Source: Bradyrhizobium cytisi (lineage in GTDB: Bacteria > Pseudomonadota > Alphaproteobacteria > Rhizobiales > Xanthobacteraceae). Taken from it: a DNA stretch of 64,000 nt. The notes below the pieces were generated by a model. It saw only the letters and a list, made by a program, of their open reading frames with translations. It did not search any database and was not told the origin of the DNA. The stretch spans positions 1 through 64,000 of the forward strand of contig NZ_VSSR01000016.1 of the NCBI RefSeq assembly GCF_008123515.1, read 5' to 3'. Positions 24,840-32,506 of this stretch are shown one piece after another. The stretch's first letter is position 1. Every line of letters begins with the position of its first letter. The position numbers were made by a program, and so were the translations under genes.

Positions 24840-26228
24840 TCATGGGGACCACCCCCTTCGCACGATGCGGCTGGTGCCGCGCGAGGCGGCGCCGTACGGT
24901 TCCACGGCGACCTTGGCGGCGGCTATCAGCCGGTCGAGGGCGTCGGCGAAATGGCCGGTGGTGAACTTTGCCGCCTTGCCTTCGGTGGTCTTGGCGAACA
25001 GCGTCGGCGCGTAGTTGTTCGCGTTCTGCTTCGGGCTGACGTTCTCGCCCTTCGCCGTGAACCTGTCGAGCAATTGCAGGAAGAGCGCATCGGCCGCCGC
25101 GTTCCTTGCCGCCTGCTCGGGCGCACTCGGTGCGCGCACCGGCACATACAGGCCGTTCGCCCATTGCAGCTCCACGCGCTCGGACAGTGCCGAGTAATTG
25201 CTCTTCATGAACTCCAGCACGCGGGTGCCGCTGCGGTCGTCGCTCTCGATGTGCATGTACGCGCGGGCGCGCATCGAATTGTGCCATTGCGTGCTTCCGC
25301 TCAGCCCGGTCTTGCTGGCGATGCCCGCGACGCTGGGATGGCTCGACATGATGACGTAGCCATTGGCCGCGATGGCGATCTGCCTCATCAGCGCGACGAA
25401 TTGCCGAACCTGACTGCGGTCAATCTCGCTGCCGCCGTACACGTCGGCGACGTTGTCGATCACGGTGCAGATCGGCTGCACGGCGCGCGCTCGCTCCAGC
25501 AATTGGGCATAGAGCGGCGTCGGCACGATGCGCCCGCTGCGATCAGGCAGCGCCAGCAACGGGTCTTGGTTGGCCAGCGAGAACACATGCAAGTCAGCCG
25601 CGATGTCGCTGAATTTCGCACGATAATTTTTCAGGATGGGATCGAGGCGGCGCACCAGCTCGTCGCCTTCGTCCTCGCAATTGACGAGCAGCACCGGCCC
25701 TTGCTCGGGCATCGAGCGCAGCCAATCGCGACCCAGCGCATGGGCGACGGCCAGTTGCAGCAGCGTGATCGATTTACCGACTGCGCCTTCGCCAGACAAC
25801 AGACAGACGGCACGTCGCGGGAAGCGGTCGCGCACGCCCCATTCGCGCTCCGGGATCGGCGCGGTGTCGTACTTAGCCAGATCGATCCGCGCCAGTTCGG
25901 GCGGCGGTGCGGGGTCGGTCGGCGGTTGCTGCTCGCGCCCACGATCCGTGCCACGCGCTGACGCACTTCCATCATCGTTAGCGCGGCGAAGTGGGATCGC
26001 GGCTTCGGCCTTGGCAAGCGCGAGCTGGTCTTCGAGAGCCTCGCAGAAGCGAAGCTCGGGTGGCTGCAGTCTGGTGATGCCGTATGATTTGTGGCGATAC
26101 TCGTGCAGCAATTGTGCCTGCTGAAAAGAAAGCTGCGGCGCTTCCTGTCGAATGCAGGCGATCTCGTATCGATCAGAGTCGGTCAGGGTGAAGCGCGAGC
26201 CGTCGAATTGGGTGTCGGTGATCTTCAT
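24840..26228 (-). CDS. RepA-like AAA/RecA-fold ATPase of the element
   Basis: 462 aa. Residues about 120-380 form a RecA-type hexameric-helicase fold: Walker A LLSGEGAVGKS (about 143-153), PVLLVNCEDEGDEL, Walker B region PICTVIDNVADVYGG and SHPSVAGI downstream, as in RSF1010 RepA and satellite replication ATPases. The N-terminal 110 residues and C-terminal KNSNYSALSERVELQWANGLY region fit. Role by homology: helicase for replication of the excised element. Adjacent iteron-like repeats support this. Its ATG at 26228 has no clear ribosome site. Confidence 0.78.
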   Translation of the reverse strand: MKITDTQFDGSRFTLTDSDRYEIACIRQEAPQLSFQQAQLLHEYRHKSYGITRLQPPELRFCEALEDQLALAKAEAAIPLRRANDDGSASARGTDRGREQQPPTDPAPPPELARIDLAKYDTAPIPEREWGVRDRFPRRAVCLLSGEGAVGKSITLLQLAVAHALGRDWLRSMPEQGPVLLVNCEDEGDELVRRLDPILKNYRAKFSDIAADLHVFSLANQDPLLALPDRSGRIVPTPLYAQLLERARAVQPICTVIDNVADVYGGSEIDRSQVRQFVALMRQIAIAANGYVIMSSHPSVAGIASKTGLSGSTQWHNSMRARAYMHIESDDRSGTRVLEFMKSNYSALSERVELQWANGLYVPVRAPSAPEQAARNAAADALFLQLLDRFTAKGENVSPKQNANNYAPTLFAKTTEGKAAKFTTGHFADALDRLIAAAKVAVEPYGAASRGTSRIVRRGWSP

Positions 26229-26317
26229 ATTGCGAAGCCCGATGGATTCGCGCTACACGTCACCCGCTCTTTGCTGGAGCAACACTCAGGTGACAATCTC
26301 CATTGTTGTCGGTTGCG

Positions 26318-26341
26318 CCGCCCCGGTCTCCACCGGGGCGG
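26318..26341. other. hairpin upstream of the ATPase gene
   Basis: Perfect 9-bp stem CCGCCCCGG/CCGGGGCGG with a six-base loop, in the 236-bp spacer between the split ORF and the ATPase gene. It lacks a T-tract on either strand, so it is not an ordinary terminator. Confidence 0.45.
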
Positions 26342-26464
26342 TCGCGCATCGGCAACAGTGAAAGGCGCGAAGGCGGTGCCTGATCTCGGTCAGGTCCGCG
26401 CAGTGGGTTTCGGCTTGCCCGCCGGTTTGCAGCTCAGCACGGACATTGCGGTCCGTGGTCGTTC

Positions 26465-26680
26465 TTAACTGTTCACCTCGACGTTCTCCGGCGTGGCGTA
26501 GACTCCAATCGCTTCGCCGTTCGGAAGCAGAATGTCGATTTCCTATGCGCCATCTTGCAAGACGAGCGTGACGCTGCACCCGGTGGCGCAGACCGCTGGC
26601 GCGTTCTTGTCCTTCGTGAAGCCGAGCCGCACGAGTTGGGCGAAACCGTTGATTCCGGAATCCGTGATGTGGGTATCCAT
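26465..26680 (-). pseudogene. small element gene split by one in-frame amber codon
   Basis: From ATG 26680 the frame encodes 45 residues (MDTHITDSGINGFAQLVRLG.. ending VTLVLQDGA), then TAG at 26545-26543, and continues in the same frame for 25 residues EIDILLPNGEAIGVYATPENVEVNS to TAA at 26465. The two parts read as one coherent small domain. A single-base change of CAG or similar to TAG explains it. It starts four bases after the excisionase-like gene ends, so they are likely co-transcribed. Family unknown. Confidence 0.6.
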
Positions 26681-26684
26681 GGGC

Positions 26685-26996
26685 TCAGGCCTCCGCGCTC
26701 GCGGCTTGAGAGGCAGTGCTCTCTTTCTGCGTCGTGGCCTTTCCGCCCTCGCGCCACGCCTTGGCAGCTTCGACGCTGATCCGGGTGGCGTGTCCGATCT
26801 TCTTGATCTCCGGCCCGGTGCCGGTGCGCGCCATGCGGTAATAGGTTTCGAGGCTGATGTTGTGCGCCTCGCAGAACTGCGGGATCGTGTACATCGTCGA
26901 TTCAACCGGCAGCTTCGCCTGCTCGGCCTTCGCCTTCTTAAGTTTTTCCTTCGCGGTGACGCGGGGTTTTTTTGGGCCGGTCTTTTTGCGAGCCAT
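26685..26996 (-). CDS. AlpA/excisionase-like MerR-fold DNA-binding protein
   Basis: 103 aa. Lys-rich N-terminus (KKTGPKKPRVTAKEKLKKAKAEQAK), then a winged helix-turn-helix MYTIPQFCEAHNISLETYYRMARTGTGPEIKKIGHATRISVEAAKAWRE, the excisionase/AlpA pattern (PQF..ISx..YYRM..G.GP..xKIG..~RIS~.~~..W). It probably directs excision with the integrase and may regulate the replication gene downstream. The long basic N-terminus is unusual for AlpA. Confidence 0.8.
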   Translation of the reverse strand: MARKKTGPKKPRVTAKEKLKKAKAEQAKLPVESTMYTIPQFCEAHNISLETYYRMARTGTGPEIKKIGHATRISVEAAKAWREGGKATTQKESTASQAASAEA

Positions 26997-27208
26997 GGCG
27001 GCGACTCCACTCGATGGATACTGCCGCTAAGCTACCGCTCGTGTTGTTGCGCGCGCAAACCAGCGCACAGCCGCGCGCTTTCCTTAAGCCAGCTTTTTAG
27101 GCCGAGTTTTATTGAAAGGCCTGACAGAATCCGTTTTGAGATTTTTTTTCGAGCGACGGCGCGATGCCGGCCGGCGGCACCGAAACGGCGCGGCGAATCA
27201 TGGGAACT

Positions 27209-27250
27209 GGCAAAAGAAAACCCGGCGCCGCGAACGACACCGGGTCTAGG
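27209..27250 (-). terminator. intrinsic terminator after the integrase gene
   Basis: On the minus strand ACCCGGTG..CGCCGGGT (8 bp, one G-T pair, ten-base loop; plus-strand arms 27220-27227 and 27238-27245) followed by TTTTCTTTT. It lies 28 bp after the integrase stop codon. Confidence 0.75.
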
Positions 27251-27272
27251 TTCAGATGTTCTGAAGGTGGCC

Positions 27273-28520
27273 TCAGCTCGCCATCGCCATGTCGGCATCG
27301 TCGTGATGCAGCAGCGCCCGGCGGCTGATGTCGTCAGCGTGTTCAACGATGAACTTCGAATAGTGCCGCTCAATCGCCGCGACGGATGTGTCGTGCGAGG
27401 CCGCGACGATCCGCACCGGGACGTTGAGCAGCAACGCGCGCACGATGCTGCTGTGCCGCAAGGCGTACATCGACACCGTGTCGGGGTCCTCCCCGATGGC
27501 GGTGACGACGGCGCGGATGTCCTCGCGGTAATTGTCGCTCGGCCGCTCGCCCCATGGCGCGCCATCGGCCTGCAGCAACAGCGGCGCATCCGGCGCCCGG
27601 CCCTTTGCGGCGGCCTTCAGCTTCAGCGCCAGCGCCGCAGTGATCGCCACCGAGAAGCGCTCAGCCTTGCGCGCAGCGCGGTTCTTGGAGCCGCCCTTGC
27701 CGCTCTTCGGCATCCGCAACCGTGGCGCCTTCGGATGCACCACCAGATCGGCGACCAGCAGCCGCGACGCCTGCGACGGTCGCGCGCCGGTCACCGCCAG
27801 CGTATCGACGTACAGGCCGAGCGCGCCGTCGCGCACATAGGACGCGCGGACGAAGGCGCTCACCTGCTTGTCGGCCAAGATGACGTTGCGGTCGTTGTCG
27901 GCGTCGGGCAGGCTTTCGAGGCCAACCTCCCAAGCGTCCGCGTTGACGATGCGCGGATCGTGCCGCGCCGCCAGCTTCAACGCGGTGCGCAGACACTTCA
28001 GCATCCGGTTGATCGATGAATCCGCCAGCGCGCCCCCGATCAGGCTGTCGCGCCATTTTTTCAGCTCGGTCGCGGACAACATCGCCACCGGCTTCATCAG
28101 CAGCGCGACGCTCAAATGCTTGCGCGGCATCCGCGCGTTGTAGATCGAACCTTGGCGCGCTTCGAGATCGCGCTCATAAGCGGTCAACGCCTGATCGACG
28201 TTGACCGGCGCGAAACTACTCGCGGTCTCGGTGTCGCTGTCGCCGCGTGCCACCGTGCGCGCCTGCTTGATCGCCTGATCGTAGTTGAACACGCGCTTGT
28301 CGTCGGCGGGCTCCATGTCGTCGGCGATGCCGAATTTGCGCATCCAGCCATTCGGACTGCCATCAGCGAAGCGCACGCTCCACGTTCCGAAGCCGCTCGC
28401 ATTGCGCCGATAGCCGAGCGCGATGTGCGGCGCGACGCGAACGAAATAGGACGCCTTGCGCGGCGTGAGCTTGGCGCGCGCGGTCGGAGTCTCCAGCGCG
28501 ATCTTGCGGGGCTTGGGCAT
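27273..28520 (-). CDS. tyrosine recombinase/integrase
   Basis: 415 aa. N-terminal arm-binding part, core-binding SAM-like helices (VDQALTAYERDLEARQG..), then a catalytic domain with box I TGARPSQASRL (catalytic Arg), a Lys in the beta hairpin (MPKSGKGGSKN), box II YALRHSSIVRALL, ASHDTSVAAIERHYSKFI with His and the nucleophilic Tyr. In box II the usual first His of H-x-x-R is Tyr (MYALRHSS); the Arg is kept. The gene is the last one before the right att site, and the start at 28520 is the first ATG. It is the enzyme expected to have inserted the element. Confidence 0.9.
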   Translation of the reverse strand: MPKPRKIALETPTARAKLTPRKASYFVRVAPHIALGYRRNASGFGTWSVRFADGSPNGWMRKFGIADDMEPADDKRVFNYDQAIKQARTVARGDSDTETASSFAPVNVDQALTAYERDLEARQGSIYNARMPRKHLSVALLMKPVAMLSATELKKWRDSLIGGALADSSINRMLKCLRTALKLAARHDPRIVNADAWEVGLESLPDADNDRNVILADKQVSAFVRASYVRDGALGLYVDTLAVTGARPSQASRLLVADLVVHPKAPRLRMPKSGKGGSKNRAARKAERFSVAITAALALKLKAAAKGRAPDAPLLLQADGAPWGERPSDNYREDIRAVVTAIGEDPDTVSMYALRHSSIVRALLLNVPVRIVAASHDTSVAAIERHYSKFIVEHADDISRRALLHHDDADMAMAS

Positions 28521-28543
28521 GGCGGAAGCGTCCTCGGTTTTAA

Positions 28544-28560
28544 GCCAGTGTAAAAAACAG
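28544..28560. repeat. sub-terminal repeat, possible integrase arm site (right)
   Basis: GCCAGTGTAAAAAACAG, 16 of 17 identical to 17472-17488. A shorter TTAAGCCAG overlap (28540-28548) recurs at 27084-27092 upstream of the excisionase-like gene. Confidence 0.5.
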
Positions 28561-28963
28561 CGGTAGCCTAGTGGCAGATAAGCACCAGCATAGCGTCAGC
28601 TAGTTTCACATGGCATTTCAAGGGGTTACGCGCAAGTCTAGCACCGTCCAGCGCTACGCTACAACTTGCAAATTCTCCCCTTGTGGGAGAAGGTGGCGCG
28701 AAGCGCCGGATGATGGGTTCTCTCAGCACGCTCGACTGCAAGAGGCGGACTCGCGGAGACAACCCCTCACCCGTCTCGCCGCTATCGCGGCGAGCCACCC
28801 TCTCCCACAGGGGGCCCACAGGGGGAGAGGGTAAAAATACCGCAGCTCCCTACTTATTTCTCACCCCTCTTCACCCGTCCCCTGCTTTGCGACCGCGACC
28901 GTTTCTCGCTAGAACAGTCCCCGCAACAAAGCCCCAAACAACAATGCTGAGGGAGAAAACGAC
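28561..28963. other. intergenic region with attR and a dispersed repeat
   Basis: 28561-28672 is the right end of the element and carries no gene. 28673-28692 is the attR candidate and begins a dispersed repeat (TTCTCCCC..GTGGCGCGAAGCGCCGGATGATGG) whose inverted counterpart CACCCTCTCCCACAGGGGG..GGGGAGAGGG ends near 28830. 28831-28963 should hold the promoter of the binding-protein gene. Confidence 0.7.
28673..28692. repeat. attR candidate (20-bp direct repeat)
   Basis: TTCTCCCCTTGTGGGAGAAG, identical to 17412-17431, continuing directly into the GTGGCGCGAAGCGCC part of a host repeat. Confidence 0.7.
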
Positions 28964-30172
28964 ATGCAAAAACTCATCGCCGCCGTCGCGGCCAGCTTCG
29001 CTATCGCCGCGACCTGCGGCGCAGCGCAGGCGCAGATTTCCGACAACGTCGTCAAGCTCGGCGTGCTCACGGACATGTCGAGCCTTTATGCCGACGCGAC
29101 CGGCAAGGGGTCGCTGGCCGCCGTCGAGATGGCCGTCGCCGATTACGGCGGCAAGGTCGCTGGCGTTCCGATCCAGATCGTTTCCGCCGACCATCAGAAC
29201 AAGCCCGACGTCGGCGTCAATATCGCCCGCAACTGGTACGACAACGAGAAGGTGGACGCGGTCCTCGACGTGCCGACCTCTTCGGTCGCACTGCCGATTT
29301 CGGCGCTGACGCGCGAGAAGAACAAGATCAACATCAACTCCGGCGGCGGCTCATCGGACATCACCGGCACCGCCTGCTCGCCCAACACGGTGCACTGGAC
29401 CTACGACACCTACGCGCTGTCGAACGTCGCCGGCAAGGCGATGGTCAAGCGCGGCGAGGACACCTGGTTCTTCATCACGGCAGACTACGCCTTCGGCATG
29501 GCGCTGCAGCGCGACGCCGCCAATGTCGTCAAGGAGAGCGGCGGCAAGGTGCTCGGCGAGGTCCGCCATCCGCTCAACTCGTCGGACTTCTCGTCCTTCC
29601 TGCTGCAGGCCCAGGCCTCGAAGGCCAAGGTGGTTGCGCTCGCGAACGCCGGCGGCGACACCACCAACGCGCTGAAGCAGGCGGCCGAATTCGGCCTGAC
29701 GCAAGGCGGGCAGAAGATGATCGCGCTGCTCATGGAGATCACCGACGTTCACTCGCTCGGCATCAAGGCGACACAAGGCCTGATCATCACCGATGCGTTC
29801 TACTGGGACACGAACGACGAAACCCGTGCCTTCTCCAAGCGCTTCAACGAGAAGGTCGGCCACATGCCGACCATGATCCAGGCCGGGCTCTATTCGGCGA
29901 CCATGCACTATCTGAAGGCGATCGAGGCCATCAAGACCGATGAGGCGCCGAAGGTGATGGAGCAGATGCGCAAGACGCCGATCAACGACTTCTTCGCCAG
30001 GAACGGCAAGATCCGCATCGACGGCCGCATGGTCCACGACATGTATCTGTTCGAGGTGAAGAAGCCGGAAGAGTCCAAGGGCGAGTGGGACCTCTACAAG
30101 CTGATCGCCACCGTGCCCGGCGACGAAGCTTTCCGCCCGCTCGACAAGGGCGGCTGCCCGCTGGTGAAGTGA
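28964..30172 (+). CDS. branched-chain amino-acid/amide-type periplasmic binding protein
   Basis: 402 aa, signal peptide cleaved after about residue 24 (GAAQAQ-ISDNV). Type I periplasmic-binding fold of the LivJ/AmiC group: VVKLGVLTDMSSLYADATGKGSLAAVEMAVADYG, then TVHWTYDTYALSNV and FITADYAFG. Orphan: no permease or ATPase genes follow, so it must work with a transporter encoded elsewhere. It is followed by a perfect terminator. Confidence 0.9.
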   Translation: MQKLIAAVAASFAIAATCGAAQAQISDNVVKLGVLTDMSSLYADATGKGSLAAVEMAVADYGGKVAGVPIQIVSADHQNKPDVGVNIARNWYDNEKVDAVLDVPTSSVALPISALTREKNKININSGGGSSDITGTACSPNTVHWTYDTYALSNVAGKAMVKRGEDTWFFITADYAFGMALQRDAANVVKESGGKVLGEVRHPLNSSDFSSFLLQAQASKAKVVALANAGGDTTNALKQAAEFGLTQGGQKMIALLMEITDVHSLGIKATQGLIITDAFYWDTNDETRAFSKRFNEKVGHMPTMIQAGLYSATMHYLKAIEAIKTDEAPKVMEQMRKTPINDFFARNGKIRIDGRMVHDMYLFEVKKPEESKGEWDLYKLIATVPGDEAFRPLDKGGCPLVK

Positions 30173-30180
30173 ACTCGACA

Positions 30181-30213
30181 GCGCGCCCGGTGAAAACCGG
30201 GCGCGCTTCGTTT
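30181..30213 (+). terminator. intrinsic terminator after the binding-protein gene
   Basis: Perfect 11-bp stem GCGCGCCCGGT/ACCGGGCGCGC with a GAAA loop, then TTCGTTT. It lies nine bases after the stop. Confidence 0.9.
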
Positions 30214-30230
30214 AGGAGGTCAGAAGCGCA

Positions 30231-30785
30231 TTACTCCGAGTACTTGAACTCGGGCATCTTCTTCAGATCGTCCTTGCTGGCATTGAACACGGCGTGGTCC
30301 GGATACCACTTCGAGCCAGACGACGCCGTCGCAGTCTTGTCGGTGCCGGTCGCCGCGCCCGTGGTGGTGGTCGACTTGCTCATGGTGCCGGGTCCGCCTG
30401 GGCTCATGCCGGGCGCGCCGGGAGCCGTACCGCCGCCAGAATAGGCCACCGCCTCATTGGTGAATTTCAACTTGTCGTAGGGAACGGCGACCAGATGCTC
30501 GCCCATGCCGAGGAAGCCGCCGACGCCGATCACGGCGGTCTTGATCGCACCGCTCTTGTCCATCAGGAGGTCGTTGATCGAGCCGATGTTCTCGTTGGCG
30601 TCGTTGTAGATCCTCAGGCCGGCCATCTTCGATGCGCGCCAATCACCCGACGCGCTCGTGGTTGTGGTGGTCGCGGTAGATGCGTTTGGCGACTTGTCGG
30701 TGGTGGCCGTCGGGTTTTGTGCAACCGCAACGGTCGCAAGCAGTGCCGTGCCGGCAAGGCCGGCGGCGATTGATTTCATCAACAT
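30231..30785 (-). CDS. secreted PRC-barrel domain protein
   Basis: 184 aa. Signal peptide (AGLAGTALLATVAVAQ), a Thr/Ser-rich linker, then a PRC-barrel (residues about 45-110): WRASKMAGLRIYNDANENIGSINDLLMDKSG..VIGVGGFLGMGEHLVAVPYDKLKF. The C-terminal part is Gly/Pro/Thr-rich followed by KWYPDHAVF..SKDDLKKMPEF, a usual rhizobial extension. Envelope stress or structural role is inferred from family context. ATG 30785 with GGAGAGG upstream; an in-frame ATG two codons downstream is possible. Confidence 0.85.
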   Translation of the reverse strand: MLMKSIAAGLAGTALLATVAVAQNPTATTDKSPNASTATTTTTSASGDWRASKMAGLRIYNDANENIGSINDLLMDKSGAIKTAVIGVGGFLGMGEHLVAVPYDKLKFTNEAVAYSGGGTAPGAPGMSPGGPGTMSKSTTTTGAATGTDKTATASSGSKWYPDHAVFNASKDDLKKMPEFKYSE

Positions 30786-30998
30786 GGTTGTCCTCTCCTT
30801 CAGCAGAAACTTGTGCGGAGAGAACAAACACGATCAGCGGCAGTTCCTGTGCTGCGGCAATTTCGTTGCGCAGTTGCGCTGCGTTGCGAGGAAGGTTCCT
30901 GCGTCACGCAGAACGTTGTGCGGTTCCCCGCCGACGATCTTGCGCCCTGGGATGTAGCTCGATCGCGGCGAGGAACGCGCCGACCTGCGTCGATCAGG

Positions 30999-31571
30999 TC
31001 AGCTCTGGTAATCGATCAGCAGCGCCGAAAAATCCGAACTGCTCGACGAGCTCGTGGTGCCATTGGCACCGTAGGACGAGCTCGATGACTGCGACTGCTG
31101 CAGGGCCTGGAGGAACTGCTCGAGGACCTTGGCCGTGCTGGACTCGGTCGAGCTGCTGCTCGTCGAGTCCGTCGACGACGCGGAATCCGAAGCGCCGTCA
31201 TCCGACGGCGGCGGACCGGGAGGCGGGCCACCCGCGCCGCCGGGACCGCCGGGGCCCCTGGCGAAGGCGGACTGAAACACGCCCTTCAGCTCGTCGGCCT
31301 GGTCCGACGTCAGCGTCCCGTTCGAGACCTCGCTGGAGATGAGATCGTCGATCTTCGATTTCAGGCCGTCCTTGGACGGCTTGGTGCCGCCGGACTGATC
31401 GCTGGAGCGGCTCTGCTGAAGCGCCGTGTCGATGTCCTGCAGCGCGCTCGTGAGCGCCGACTGGTCCGAGGACGAGATCGTGCCGTCCGACACTTCCGAT
31501 TGCAATTCCTGCTGCAGCTTCTGCAGCGGCGACTGGTAATGACCGGCGGAGGCCGCCGAAATCGAGGTCAT
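30999..31571 (-). CDS. Ser-rich protein with two calcium-loop-like repeats
   Basis: 190 aa, no signal peptide. Two similar units, LQSEVSDGTISSSDQSALTSALQ (about 23-45) and ISSEVSNGTLTSDQADELKGVFQ (about 77-99), have the D/N-x-x-G-x-[IL] arrangement of an EF-hand-like loop followed by a helix. A Gly/Pro-rich middle and a Ser/Thr-rich tail (SSSSSTESST.., SSSSSSDF) follow. Function unknown; secretion by a non-Sec route is conceivable. Divergent from the two-component genes, 179 bp apart. Confidence 0.7.
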   Translation of the reverse strand: MTSISAASAGHYQSPLQKLQQELQSEVSDGTISSSDQSALTSALQDIDTALQQSRSSDQSGGTKPSKDGLKSKIDDLISSEVSNGTLTSDQADELKGVFQSAFARGPGGPGGAGGPPPGPPPSDDGASDSASSTDSTSSSSTESSTAKVLEQFLQALQQSQSSSSSYGANGTTSSSSSSDFSALLIDYQS

Positions 31572-31750
31572 GATGGCACCGTGGTTTTTGCGGGTTTCGT
31601 ATCCAACTGCGCCACGGTATGGTTAACGGGCTTAACGAGACCTTGCCGTATGACGACCCGGTCGTTGCGGGGTGTTGCGGACATACATTTGGAAACAATC
31701 TGAAACAAAAATCTTCGCCTTTTGGCCCGAATCTTGGACAAACAAGGCTC

Positions 31751-32491
31751 ATGGCCATTTCTTCTCCCAACATCCTGGTCGTCGAGGACGACCGCGAGAC
31801 CCGGACGTTGATTGCGAAATATCTCCGCAACAACTCCTGCAACGTTACCGCTGTGAGCGACGGCCGCGAGATGTCGCGCGCCATGGCCGACCACCGCGTT
31901 GATCTCATCATCCTGGACGTCATGCTGCCGGGCGAGGACGGTCTCAGCTTGTGCCGCAAGGTGCGCGCGGAAGCACAGACGCCGATCATCATGCTGACCG
32001 CGCGCGGCGAGGACGTCGACCGCATCGTCGGCCTCGAGATGGGCGCGGACGATTATCTGCCGAAGCCGTTCAACCCGCGCGAGCTGCTCGCCCGCATCAA
32101 CGCGGTGCTGCGGCGCCAGGCCTCCGCGCAGGCCGCGAGCTCGATCGAGGGCGCCTCCACGCTCGCCTTCGAAGGCTGGCGCATCGACCTGCGGCTGCGC
32201 GAGCTGCGCAATCCGGAAGGCGCGCGCGTCGCGGTGACCAGCGCCGAGTTCGACCTGCTCAGGACGTTCTGCGAGCGTCCCGGCCGTGTGCTCTCGCGCG
32301 ACAGCCTGCTCGACCTCACGCAGGGCCGCAACACCGGCTCGTTCGAGCGCTCGATCGACGTGCTGGTCAGCCGCATCCGCCGCAAGATCGAGCCCAATCC
32401 GGCCGATCCCACCATCATCAAGACGGTGCGCTCCGGCGGTTACCTGTTTACGCCCAGAACGGAAGCGGTTACGACGCCCCTGAGCAACTGA
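31751..32491 (+). CDS. OmpR-family response regulator
   Basis: 246 aa. Receiver domain with acidic pocket E12/D13/D14, phosphoacceptor D56 in IILDVMLP, Thr and Lys in MLTARG and YLPKPF; C-terminal winged helix (FDLLRTFCERPGRVLSRDSLLDLTQGR..ERSIDVLVSRIRRKIE). Start ATG 31751 chosen because the receiver begins at residue 7; the longer ORF to 31619 has no family support. It lies 15 bp upstream of its kinase gene. The signal is unknown. Confidence 0.95.
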   Translation: MAISSPNILVVEDDRETRTLIAKYLRNNSCNVTAVSDGREMSRAMADHRVDLIILDVMLPGEDGLSLCRKVRAEAQTPIIMLTARGEDVDRIVGLEMGADDYLPKPFNPRELLARINAVLRRQASAQAASSIEGASTLAFEGWRIDLRLRELRNPEGARVAVTSAEFDLLRTFCERPGRVLSRDSLLDLTQGRNTGSFERSIDVLVSRIRRKIEPNPADPTIIKTVRSGGYLFTPRTEAVTTPLSN

Positions 32492-32506
32492 CGGGGCGTT
32501 AAGACG

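Larger units (their letters stand above)
17412..28692. mobile_element. integrated phage satellite or reduced prophage
   Basis: 11.3 kb bounded by an exact 20-bp direct repeat, TTCTCCCCTTGTGGGAGAAG, at 17412-17431 and 28673-28692. A tyrosine integrase gene lies 150 bp inside the right end. Inside are an excisionase-like protein, RepA-like ATPase, HK97-type capsid, P27 terminase small subunit and about a dozen small unknown genes, nearly all on the minus strand. No large terminase, portal, tail, lysis or transposase gene is visible. The right repeat continues into GTGGCGCGAAGCGCC, the usual continuation of a dispersed host repeat, and the left does not, as expected if one repeat copy was split by integration. 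Confidence 0.82.

Noticed and set aside
26465-26680. Programmed amber read-through as the explanation of the split gene
   Set aside because: No read-through context or pyrrolysine-type element is visible; a simple nonsense mutation is the more economical reading, though not excluded.
31616-31636. CtrA box in TTAACGGGCTTAAC
   Set aside because: The half-sites are five bases apart, not seven.
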